From Myxococcales bacterium (lineage in GTDB: Bacteria; Myxococcota_A; UBA9160; SMWR01), in the NCBI GenBank assembly GCA_013215605.1, contig JABSQW010000075.1, positions 1 through 45,990 of the forward strand: a stretch of DNA of 45,990 bases. The letters are read 5' to 3'. The notes below the pieces were generated by a model that was given only the letters and a program-made list of their open reading frames with translations, was not told the origin of the DNA and did not search any database. The position numbers and the translations under genes were made by a program. How positions within the stretch are numbered: position 1 is the first letter of the stretch; the number at the start of each line of letters is the position of its first letter. Of this stretch, positions 23,290 through 31,404 are shown piece after piece.

Positions 23290-25314
23290 ATGTCCGAGCT
23301 GGTGAGCGGCATGGCGGGATCCGCTTGGGCGGCCCTTTGGCTGGCCTCCTGGGTCGTCACGGGCTGGTGGTGGGTGCGTGGCTGGCTGGCCACCGACTGG
23401 CCGTGGATCGAGCGCCTCGCCCTCACCTGGGCGGTCGCCAGCGGCGCGCTGATCGCCACCACTCTGATCGCGGCCCGCTTTGTCACGCCCGGATTCTTCG
23501 GGCCGGGGACCCTCTCGATGTTGCTCGGGTGGGGGTGTGGGGTCGCGGCGATACGGGGAGCGAAGCATCGCCCCGAGCCGCCAGCCTCGCCCGGGAGTTC
23601 CAGGCTGATTGCGATTCTCGCGCTGGGCAGCGCGCCGATCATCGCGATCGCGGTCACGAATTTCTCGGGCGACTGGAGCGCCCACTACTGGAACGCGGCG
23701 GCGATTCAGAACGGCGTCCTGCCGCTCGCGTATCCCACCGATCCCGATCTCGAGATCCCCTACCACTACGCGATCGATCTGCTCGCCGCCGTCCTCTGGC
23801 GCGCCATCCCGATCGACCGCGAATGGATCTTCGACTCGCTGTCGATCGTCGCGTGGCTGACGTCGGCGCTCCTCGGCGCTCGCCTGGTGCTCGACATCCG
23901 ACCGCTTCGCCGCGAACGCGCACTCGGTTTCGTCCTCGGGTTCGCGCTCCTCGGCGGCGGGCTGCTGTGGCTCGTGGCGCCGCTGGCCGAGAACGCTGCT
24001 GCGCGGTCGATCGCTCGAGCCGGGATGGATGCGTGGCTGTTCACCGCGGGCGCGTGGGGACCGCCGCCCCGCGTCGCTGGCGCGTTCGTCAACTTTCCGA
24101 CCCTCCATTACTTCTTCAACATGCCGGTCGCCGCGGGACTGCCGCTCGGGCTCGCTGGGATCGCAATGTACGGGCGGTTCGCGTTGAGTCGCGAGCGGGC
24201 GCACGGCGCGGCGGCGACGCTGTGTCTGGGTGCGCTCTCGATCGCTCACATCGCATTCTTCGGCGTGATCTGCGCCGCAATCGGCGTCACGGCGCTGGTG
24301 GCGGCCGTCGCGAACCGCATCGTCCCGGGCTCGGAGGGCCGCGAGCGTTGGTTGGGCAGTCTCGCGGTCGGAGCCGGGGTGCTGGCACTCGGGGTGCTGC
24401 AGGGCGGGATCTTCGCCTGGCCCCAGGGCATCGTCGGATCGGATCGGATGGTCTGGCTGCAGGGGCTGCAGATCGACACGCTCGGTCTTCCGCTGTACTA
24501 CGCGGCGACCTTTGGTGTCCCCGGCGCGCTCGGTGTCGTCGGCGCGGTCTTCGCGATTCGCCGCGGCAACCTGGTAGCGGAGGTATTGACGTTCACGGCG
24601 CTTCTCGGTGTCGTTCTGCCATTGGTCGTCTGGTACACGGTGGCCCCGATCGACAACCTGAAGTTTCTGACCCTCGCCGCCATCGCACTCGGAATCCTTG
24701 CCGCGGCCGGCTTCGAAGACCTGCGCGATCTGCTCCCGCAAGCGCTCGGCCGAGCCGCGCTGCCGATCGTGATGGCGGCGAGTATGGCTACGCCGCTGCT
24801 GCATGTGGTCGCCCGGATGCAGAGCGCGCCCGACTACGTACTCGCGGTGCGGGGACGGACGTCGGTCGGGGAGATTCGCGTGCAGCCGCTCTTCGCCGAG
24901 CGCTGGCCCGGCGCGGCGAACGCGGCGCGCTGGCTGCGAGAGAACATGACGCCGAGCGATCGAGTGATCCTGCTGCCGTCCGGCGATCGCGAGGCGGGTG
25001 TCGCACTGGCTCTTGCCGGCCGCTTCAGCGCCGAGGCGCGCTACGACGGCTATCCCGGCATCGCGATCGAGCCCGACGACGTCGAGCGTCGCAAGGCACG
25101 GGTAGCGCGCGTGAAGGCGCTCGATCCGAGCGCACTGTGCGAGTCACCACCGCTGCTCCTCTACGCGCGCCAGGGGCGGATGCGGGGCACGGAGCTGCTG
25201 GAGCTGCAGGCCGCAGAAGCTTCGTCACAGATCCGTGTGGTTTACGCCTCCGACGAAGTGGGCGGCCGGCACGTCATCTACCGCGCCTGTCCGAACGGCG
25301 CCGCCGCTCCCTGA
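23290..25314 (+). CDS. Large polytopic membrane protein, probable GT-C glycosyltransferase
   Basis: The protein is 674 residues from ATG 23290. About twelve hydrophobic segments fill residues 10-520. The first large loop has NFSGDWSAHYWNAA and DPDLEIPYHYAIDLL, acidic and aromatic residues at the place where GT-C enzymes bind the lipid donor. The last 150 residues are soluble and end beside GGRHVIYRAC. No named family was recognised. ATG 23290 was preferred because TATGGT lies 9 bases upstream; ATG 23248 is in frame, with AGGAG too close to it. The gene is probably monocistronic, and its end converges on the minus-strand gene at 25337 with only 22 bases between. Confidence 0.68.
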   Translation: MSELVSGMAGSAWAALWLASWVVTGWWWVRGWLATDWPWIERLALTWAVASGALIATTLIAARFVTPGFFGPGTLSMLLGWGCGVAAIRGAKHRPEPPASPGSSRLIAILALGSAPIIAIAVTNFSGDWSAHYWNAAAIQNGVLPLAYPTDPDLEIPYHYAIDLLAAVLWRAIPIDREWIFDSLSIVAWLTSALLGARLVLDIRPLRRERALGFVLGFALLGGGLLWLVAPLAENAAARSIARAGMDAWLFTAGAWGPPPRVAGAFVNFPTLHYFFNMPVAAGLPLGLAGIAMYGRFALSRERAHGAAATLCLGALSIAHIAFFGVICAAIGVTALVAAVANRIVPGSEGRERWLGSLAVGAGVLALGVLQGGIFAWPQGIVGSDRMVWLQGLQIDTLGLPLYYAATFGVPGALGVVGAVFAIRRGNLVAEVLTFTALLGVVLPLVVWYTVAPIDNLKFLTLAAIALGILAAAGFEDLRDLLPQALGRAALPIVMAASMATPLLHVVARMQSAPDYVLAVRGRTSVGEIRVQPLFAERWPGAANAARWLRENMTPSDRVILLPSGDREAGVALALAGRFSAEARYDGYPGIAIEPDDVERRKARVARVKALDPSALCESPPLLLYARQGRMRGTELLELQAAEASSQIRVVYASDEVGGRHVIYRACPNGAAAP

Positions 25315-25336
25315 ATGAAAGCGTGACTCTCGAGAC

Positions 25337-26731
25337 CTAGCGGGTTGGGGGATCGTCGAAGCGAACAGCGCGCATCGTGATGTCGACCTCTCGCAGCGTG
25401 CGTCGTTGCTCGGGTCCGTATCCCTCGTACTGGTAGGGGCGGTACTGCAGCGGGTGGAAAGCGCTGAGTACGATCTCGTGTGGAGCGGTCACCACCTCCT
25501 CGACCGCTTCGGGATAGATGTGCACCGCCTGTACGAGGTGATAGCGACCGGGCCTCGCCATGCCGATCTCACGCACGGCGTCTTCGAACTCCCTGGGGAA
25601 GACCTGCGTCAGCGGGCGATGGAAGTCCACGCCCGCGCACACGAGGATCAGCGCCATCGCGCCGGCGAAGGCCCGCGACCCCCAGCCGGGCACGCCGCGC
25701 AGACGCTCGAGACCGAAGGCCGCGAGCAGGCACAGGAACGGCACGAGCTGCCGTACCAGCCGCCCGTAGACGACGAACTTGTCGAAGACGCTCGACGACA
25801 GGGCCAGGCACGCGTAGATCACGACGACGGCGCCAAGCGCCTGGGCCGCGCGGGCGGGACCGCGACGTCGCCCGACGAGCTGCGCGGCGTAGAGAAGCGC
25901 CGCGAGCCACACCCCGAGGAGGAGCGGGTTCGCAGTTCCCAGGTACGCGAAGGGTACGCGCCAGCCCTCGGCGAAGTCACCCTGGTCGATGGTCGCCGAG
26001 AACGAGACGAGCGAGCCCAGGAAATCTCCTCCGGCGAGCGCGCACGCCATTGCGATGCACCAGATCGGCACGCCGAAGCCGAGGACGGCGCCGGCTCCGC
26101 GGAGCAGGAGGTCGCGCCAGTGCCAGGGCGGCGCGGCGATGCACGCGAGCAGGGCGATCCCGGCGATCGTCCAATAGCCGTTGTAGGTCAAGAATGTCGC
26201 GGAGGCGGCGGCGCCGGCTGCGAAGGCGCGCACCCCGTCGACCTTCCCGGTGGCGAGCCACACCGCAAACAGACCGCTGGCGAGGGCGACGTCATACGGG
26301 AGCAGGTGCCGCGCGTAGTAGAGGAACGGCACGGATACGGCCATGAGGATCGCGGCCCAGAGCGCCTCGCGCCGCCCCGCGCCGGCGCGCAGCGCGATCG
26401 CCCAGGTGAGGGCGATGCTCGCGACCGAGGCGCCGCAGAAGAAGAGACCCGGGATGCGCAGATCCGCGCCGAGCGCGGCCTCGATCGCAGCCGGGATCAC
26501 GCCGAGGATCTTGAAGCCGACGTGATCCGGCGCGGCGGCGATTCCGCGCAGCGCGCCTCCGATGTCGCCTTCGCGCAGGATGTCGACGAGAGACCGAGAA
26601 ACCTCGTAGCGCCGCTCATCGGGCCAGTAGAACAGTCCGCCGGAGAGAACGAGGTACACCCGCACGAGGAGCGAGGTCGCGAGAACCGCGACGAGGGCCA
26701 GGCCGGTGCGATCGCGCGGCTCGGAGCTCAT
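25337..26731 (-). CDS. GT39-like membrane glycosyltransferase (GT-C)
   Basis: The protein is 464 residues. The first span (about 11-31) leads to GGLFYWPDERRYEVSRSL, the acidic DE loop of GT39-like enzymes. Nine or so hydrophobic segments follow, then a soluble tail of about 90 residues with Tyr-rich PLQYRPYQYEGYGPEQRR. Donor and acceptor are unknown. ATG 26731 was chosen because it overlaps the upstream stop (ATGA); the open frame reaches 26887 inside the neighbour. It is coupled to the ArnT-like gene before it, so the two may add sugars to the same acceptor. At 464 residues it is shorter than most GT39 members but appears complete. Confidence 0.78.
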   Translation of the reverse strand: MSSEPRDRTGLALVAVLATSLLVRVYLVLSGGLFYWPDERRYEVSRSLVDILREGDIGGALRGIAAAPDHVGFKILGVIPAAIEAALGADLRIPGLFFCGASVASIALTWAIALRAGAGRREALWAAILMAVSVPFLYYARHLLPYDVALASGLFAVWLATGKVDGVRAFAAGAAASATFLTYNGYWTIAGIALLACIAAPPWHWRDLLLRGAGAVLGFGVPIWCIAMACALAGGDFLGSLVSFSATIDQGDFAEGWRVPFAYLGTANPLLLGVWLAALLYAAQLVGRRRGPARAAQALGAVVVIYACLALSSSVFDKFVVYGRLVRQLVPFLCLLAAFGLERLRGVPGWGSRAFAGAMALILVCAGVDFHRPLTQVFPREFEDAVREIGMARPGRYHLVQAVHIYPEAVEEVVTAPHEIVLSAFHPLQYRPYQYEGYGPEQRRTLREVDITMRAVRFDDPPTR

Positions 26732-28458
26732 GGCGATGCCCGATCGGCTTCCAGGTCGCGAGGCGAAAGACGCGCGAGCTTCGAGCCCTCGATGACCCGT
26801 TGAATCGAGATCCGCAGCTGCGCGTCCGGCTGTGACCGCAGTGGCATGGCGCCGGCATACGCGTAGGGGATGGCCGACCACGGCCAAGGACTCTTCACGT
26901 CGAAGACGGCCAGGGGGGGACTGAGACCTGAAATCTTGGGCAGTTGCTGACGGGCGACGTATCGCGCCGTCACCACCCAGTCGCCCGATTCGAGGACCGA
27001 CCGGCCGGCGACGAGCTGCCGCATCCCGAGGCGTTCGGTGTAGAACTGGTAGCCCCAGTGGCCGGCCACCCAGATCGTTTCACGCGCCGGGTCGCCGCCG
27101 AGGTCGTGCACCGCCGCTTCGATGCGGGGAGCGGCAAAGGCTCGCGCCCGCGCGTCGAAGAAGCCCGCGCCCCAGTGGATCGCGGTGAGGGCGGCGCCGA
27201 AGGCGGCGATCCAGACGAGCGCCGAGGACCGGCGGTGCGGCGGGGGGGGTAGCAGCGACCCCAACAGCAGCGTGAGGGCCGTGATCAGCCCCATCAATCG
27301 GCGCACGGCCATGAACGGCGTCATCCACACGATTCCGACCAGCTCGAGCGCCACCCATCCGAGCAACATTTGACGGGGAGGGGATCCGCGTACTCCCGGA
27401 TCGCGGAGCGACCGCGCGACGGCCGCGCCGGCGACCCCGACGACCGCGACGCCGAGCGGGAGGAACAGGAAGATCTCGAGATTTCGCAGCGTGAAGCGCG
27501 GCTCGAACATCAGAGCGGCGATGGGCCGGCCCGGCAGCAGCGGAATGATCGCGAATGCGACGGCGACGGCGAGGGCGGCTCCGGAGATCCAGCGCAGCCG
27601 CACGCGCAGTCCGAGCGCGGCGAGGAGCCCGAGCACCGGGGCGGAGCCGCCGAGCACCGTGAGCATGAGGACGAAGAGCTCGCCCAGCGGATGACGCGCC
27701 TTCGACCCCTGTCCCTCGAGGAGCGCCACGATGAAGTGCGACTGCCCGTAGCGGAAGGCGAGCGCGGTCTCCCAGGCTGCGAAGATCGCCGTAGCCGCCC
27801 CAAGGCACACGATTCCGAGACGGACTCTTCGCGCCGAAACCGCGTAGACCGCGAGCGCCGAGACGCTGAAGACGGCCGGGTACTTGGTCTGCATCGCGAG
27901 TCCCGCGACGACTCCGGCGAGGGCTGCGAGTCCCGCCGAATCGCGATCGCACGCGCGCAGAAACAGCGCCATCGCCCCGAGCACCAGGGCCAGCGCCGGG
28001 ACGTCGAGCATCAGGTTGACGTGGGGGAGCAGGGCGGGCGACAGGACGCAGAGTGCGAGCAGCGGGGTCTCGTGTCCCGGCGCGAAACGACGGAGCAGAT
28101 CGCGCAGGGAGGCACACAGGACCAGCGCGAACGGAAACGCCCATAACTTCCAGAGCACCGGGTCGTCGCCAAAGATCGCGATACCCGCGCCCCACCAATA
28201 CGGGAACGCGGCGGGTGCGAGGACCAGCATCGCGGGCATCGGTACGTTTCGCCACGCCATGGCGAAGCCGTAGGGATCGAACGGGTGTTCTGAAATCTGG
28301 CGCGCCAGCTGGTAGTAGGCCGCGTCGTCCACCACGAGCGGCTTCCAGAGGTTCGACGCCAGGAGCGCTAACGCCGCCAGCCAGACCGCAGGGTCCCGGA
28401 GGAGAGGCGGATGTCGGGGCGCGCAGGCTGCCGGCTGAGCTTCGGGCGCTTCGCTCAC
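26728..28458 (-). CDS. ArnT/GT39-like membrane glycosyltransferase (GT-C)
   Basis: The protein is 576 residues. A first span at about 25-38 is followed by KPLVVDDAAYYQLARQI (Asp-Asp, then the conserved Tyr-rich helix of ArnT/GT39-like proteins) and FDPYGFAMAWRN. LPHVNLMLDVPALAL and MQTKYPAVF resemble the family core. About eleven hydrophobic segments are followed by a soluble tail of about 130 residues. It likely moves a sugar from a polyprenyl carrier to an envelope acceptor. GTG 28458 lies 7 bases after GATACGCT on the minus strand, pointing to a leaderless message that starts a two-gene unit. It is on the same strand as the TonB receptor 37 bases upstream, so read-through is possible. Confidence 0.8.
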   Translation of the reverse strand: MSEAPEAQPAACAPRHPPLLRDPAVWLAALALLASNLWKPLVVDDAAYYQLARQISEHPFDPYGFAMAWRNVPMPAMLVLAPAAFPYWWGAGIAIFGDDPVLWKLWAFPFALVLCASLRDLLRRFAPGHETPLLALCVLSPALLPHVNLMLDVPALALVLGAMALFLRACDRDSAGLAALAGVVAGLAMQTKYPAVFSVSALAVYAVSARRVRLGIVCLGAATAIFAAWETALAFRYGQSHFIVALLEGQGSKARHPLGELFVLMLTVLGGSAPVLGLLAALGLRVRLRWISGAALAVAVAFAIIPLLPGRPIAALMFEPRFTLRNLEIFLFLPLGVAVVGVAGAAVARSLRDPGVRGSPPRQMLLGWVALELVGIVWMTPFMAVRRLMGLITALTLLLGSLLPPPPHRRSSALVWIAAFGAALTAIHWGAGFFDARARAFAAPRIEAAVHDLGGDPARETIWVAGHWGYQFYTERLGMRQLVAGRSVLESGDWVVTARYVARQQLPKISGLSPPLAVFDVKSPWPWSAIPYAYAGAMPLRSQPDAQLRISIQRVIEGSKLARLSPRDLEADRASP

Positions 28459-28465
28459 CCGCGGA

Positions 28466-28473
28466 AGCGTATC
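28466..28473 (-). promoter_or_regulatory. -10-like GATACGCT, 7 nt before GTG 28458
   Basis: On the minus strand GATACGCT is followed by TCCGCGG and the GTG start. TTGCCG lies 18 bases upstream as a weak -35. The motif sits in the 37-bp gap after the TonB receptor stop. It has the same form as the motifs at 11446, 11507 and 39065. Confidence 0.45.
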
Positions 28474-28495
28474 GGCCGGCCGCTGGTTTCGGCAA

Positions 28496-30970
28496 TCAGA
28501 AGCGGTAGCCGATTTTCACCCCGAAGGTGCGAGGCGGCAGGTAGGCCGCCAGGACCGGCGAGCCGATCGGCGGGCTGCCGACGATGATCGAGTTGATCAC
28601 GGCCACATCGGTGATGTTCTCCACGGTCGCCTCGACCGAGAAGCGGTCGTCTTCGCTGCGCCACGTCACTTTGAAGTCGATCTTGTGGAACGGCTTCTGG
28701 CTGAACTTCTCGAGGTTGAACACCCGGTAGTAGGTACGTGTCTGGAAGCGGTACGTGAAGCGGGGGGTCAGGTAGCCGAAGAGTCCGAAGTCGGCCAGAT
28801 CGAACTCGTACTGGCCGCCGAGGGTCACGCTGAACTTCGGCGCCTTGGTGAGGTTGCGGCCACTCACGTCGATCAGGACGTCGTGGAGCGGGTTCGATGA
28901 TCCGTCGGGATTGATCATAGGCTCGGTATCGTCTCTGATTCGCAGGCCCTCGATCTTGCTGTTGAGGTAGTTGAAGATCGCATCGATGCGCATTCCGGGG
29001 ATGGGAGACCAGTTCGACTCGAGCTCGACTCCCTTCGTGCTGGCGTCACCGACGCTGCATCGGAAACCTTCAGGGGTGATCAGACACGCCTGGTAGGCGC
29101 TGTAGTCGACCCAGAAGAGTGAGACGTTGACCACCAAGTCGCCGTCGTTGAACGTGTTCTTGGACAGGAACTCATAGCTCCACACGCGCTCGGGGGCGTA
29201 CTGGAGGACCGACGCCTGCGAGTCGCCTTCCTGCCCTGTCGAGTTCTCCGTTGCGTCGGGAAGGGCGGGAAGCGAGAAGCCGCCGAGCTTGAACCCTCGG
29301 GTCGCACTGACCGACAGCGAACTGTCGTCCGTGACGTCCCACTTCAGCAGCGCCTTGGGGGTCCAGGCCTCCCACGTGGTGACGCGGGCTGTATTCCCGA
29401 TGCGGCTCTCCGCAATGGGGCCACCCTGGGAATCCAGTCTCAGTCGGTAGGCGTTGCGGGCGATGGACTTGTTGCCTCGCGTGTACCGCATGCCGCCCGC
29501 CAGCTGCACGTTGTCGAGCAACCAGAAGCTAAACTCGCCGTACCCCGCTTTCGTTCTCGTCTCCGCGACCGATTCCGTGATGGTAGGGAGAGTATTGGGG
29601 CGATGAAGTGCGTAGAGAACCGAGTCGCTGTCGATGAGCTCGTTGAGGCTGAAGAAACCGAACTTCCACTGGACGATGTCCGAGTCGCGGGACTCCATGA
29701 AGATCTCGAAGGACTGCTGCCGCGCCGTCTGATCGTTCTTCAAGCTCGAGACGATGCTGTTCGTTGCGTCGAGGTCGATGCCGCGGTCGCTGAGCGGGTC
29801 GTTGCCACCCTGTTCGTTGTGAGTCAACTGGTAAGACGCGACGGCGCCGAAGCTCGTGTCACCGAGACCCACGAGGGTGGGGAGATCCCAGTCCAAATGA
29901 CCCGTGAAGCCGTACTGGTGATCGTCGCGGAGGCCGATGGTGTTCTGGCTGCTTTCCCGTGGCGACGCCGGATTGATGACGGTGTCCAGACCGCTGAGTG
30001 TCTCGATCGGGCAGGAGGGTCCTCCCGGACGGTTTACCTGGAAGGTATCCGGACAGGTCCGTGCCTGTTTGAAGAGCGGACCGATCGTCTTGAATCCGGG
30101 CCCGATGCCCTTTTGCTGCGCGTACGTCGCAATGCCGCGGAGCTGCAGGTTGTCCGTGGTATGGGAGAGCAGTTGTGAGCGGATCGCGAAGTCGTTGGCG
30201 TCGTCCTGGCGCAAGTTCGTGGCGCCGAATTGTGGGAGGATGTTGCGCTGGTAGCCGTCGCGCTTCTCGAACACGGCGCTGATGCGCGACATCAGATACT
30301 CCTCCCAGATCGGTATGTTGAGCACACCGCGCTGGAGGATCTGGTTGGCGGTACCGAACTGGGTGTCGCCGAAGGCTTCGAAGTCCGCGGTCGGACGCGC
30401 CGACGAAATCGCGATGCGGCCCGCCGTCGAGTTCCGGCCGCCCTGGGTTCCCTGCGGCCCGCGAAAAACCTGCACGTTCTCCACGTCGTAGAACAACGCG
30501 TTTGCGGCGGAGGGTCGCGACAGCGGGACGCCGTCGACCTCGAAGACCACGCCGGGTTCGCCGAGCACCGTCAGGTTGTCGAAACCGATACCGCGCAACG
30601 TGATGACCGCTGCGGTGCCGACCTGTCCGATATGCAGCGAGGGAACGAACTGCTGCAGCGAGTCGACGTCCTGGATGCCGAGCTCGTCGAGGCTGGCCTG
30701 GTCGAATGCGGTGATCGACAGCGCTTCCGCCTGCGCGAGGGACTCGCGACGCGTCCCGATGATCTGAATGATTTCCGTACCTGCTTCGGGGCGGCGTTCG
30801 TCGACGACGACTTCCTCGCCGAGGCCCTCGGTTGCGAGGCTCTCGTCGCTGGTGTCGTCGACACTGTCGGCGTTCTGCGCAGAGGCGCGATCGGCGATAC
30901 ACAACGCCGCGAATCCGGCGAACAGACCGAAGACGCAAGCGAGGATCAAGCTCCGGGCAGGGGTGCGCAT
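28496..30970 (-). CDS. TonB-dependent outer-membrane receptor
   Basis: The protein is 824 residues. A signal peptide ends near residue 31 (DRASA-Q). A TonB-box-like EIIQIIGTRRES is followed by a plug domain: VDSLQQFVPSLHIGQVG, TLRGIGFDN, VFEVDGVPLSRPSA, VENVQVFRGPQGTQGGRN. A 22-strand type barrel ends with a C-terminal aromatic (KIGYRF), the usual assembly signal. The plug resembles FecA/iron-complex-type receptors common in sphingomonad-like bacteria; the ligand is unknown. No SusD partner, TonB/ExbBD or periplasmic binding protein is nearby. Base composition looks lower in GC than its neighbours (about 58 % in a sampled line), which suggests separate ancestry. AAGGA lies 4 bases before ATG 30970, and a canonical sigma70-type promoter lies upstream. 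Confidence 0.93.
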   Translation of the reverse strand: MRTPARSLILACVFGLFAGFAALCIADRASAQNADSVDDTSDESLATEGLGEEVVVDERRPEAGTEIIQIIGTRRESLAQAEALSITAFDQASLDELGIQDVDSLQQFVPSLHIGQVGTAAVITLRGIGFDNLTVLGEPGVVFEVDGVPLSRPSAANALFYDVENVQVFRGPQGTQGGRNSTAGRIAISSARPTADFEAFGDTQFGTANQILQRGVLNIPIWEEYLMSRISAVFEKRDGYQRNILPQFGATNLRQDDANDFAIRSQLLSHTTDNLQLRGIATYAQQKGIGPGFKTIGPLFKQARTCPDTFQVNRPGGPSCPIETLSGLDTVINPASPRESSQNTIGLRDDHQYGFTGHLDWDLPTLVGLGDTSFGAVASYQLTHNEQGGNDPLSDRGIDLDATNSIVSSLKNDQTARQQSFEIFMESRDSDIVQWKFGFFSLNELIDSDSVLYALHRPNTLPTITESVAETRTKAGYGEFSFWLLDNVQLAGGMRYTRGNKSIARNAYRLRLDSQGGPIAESRIGNTARVTTWEAWTPKALLKWDVTDDSSLSVSATRGFKLGGFSLPALPDATENSTGQEGDSQASVLQYAPERVWSYEFLSKNTFNDGDLVVNVSLFWVDYSAYQACLITPEGFRCSVGDASTKGVELESNWSPIPGMRIDAIFNYLNSKIEGLRIRDDTEPMINPDGSSNPLHDVLIDVSGRNLTKAPKFSVTLGGQYEFDLADFGLFGYLTPRFTYRFQTRTYYRVFNLEKFSQKPFHKIDFKVTWRSEDDRFSVEATVENITDVAVINSIIVGSPPIGSPVLAAYLPPRTFGVKIGYRF

Positions 30971-31404
30971 TGAATCCTTATGTGGGTTGGTTTCGACCCG
31001 GCATTAGATCGTTGCGTCCGGCAGCTGTCAACATCCATCCGAGGGGAACGGGCAACCCGAAACCCCCACGATGTCCTCGGGTAGCACGGGCAGTTGCGCC
31101 AAGGCCCTTGGGGTCCCCAGACCGTGCTGAGATCCGCGGCGATCTTATCACCCCGCGCGCCTAGAGGGGTCGCGAATCCGCGGCTCGGGCCCAGTCCGGC
31201 GGGGGTTCGGCGAGCAAAGCCCGCCCGCCCGCCCGCCTTCGCTCCGCTTCCACTCGCCGCGTGCTTCGCTCGCCGGTCGGAAGCCCGGGGCACGCTTCTC
31301 CATCGAGCCGTCCCGTTCGGGGTTCTGCGCCGCGCCGCGCAACGCGATTCGGTCGCTGCGACCCCGCGGGCTCACGGTTCGTCGCGAGGTACTCAGGGTG
31401 CGAA
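30971..31404. other. 434-bp intergenic region without a recognised gene
   Basis: This is the only gap over 300 bases. Its left end holds the TonB receptor promoter. Around 31193-31219 a G-rich stretch resembles 21465-21491. At 31219-31237 the tetramer GCCC is repeated four times plus GCC. The remainder is very GC-rich with no coding character in any frame that I could recognise. Confidence 0.6.
31003..31031 (-). promoter_or_regulatory. Canonical sigma70-type promoter of the TonB receptor gene
   Basis: On the minus strand a perfect TTGACA (31031-31026) and TCTAAT (31008-31003, five of six consensus bases) are separated by exactly 17 bases. Transcription would start near 30996, giving a leader of about 26 nt that carries AAGGA before ATG 30970. 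It is the only full -35/-10 pair of this quality noticed in the window. Confidence 0.7.

Noticed and set aside
25406-26803. 465-codon open frame on the plus strand
   Set aside because: It is the shadow of the GT39-like gene at 25337; no hydrophobic pattern or motif of its own.
31219-31237. GCCC tetramer run considered as a CRISPR or minisatellite
   Set aside because: It is a single 19-base run with no spacers; too short for more than a slippage tract.
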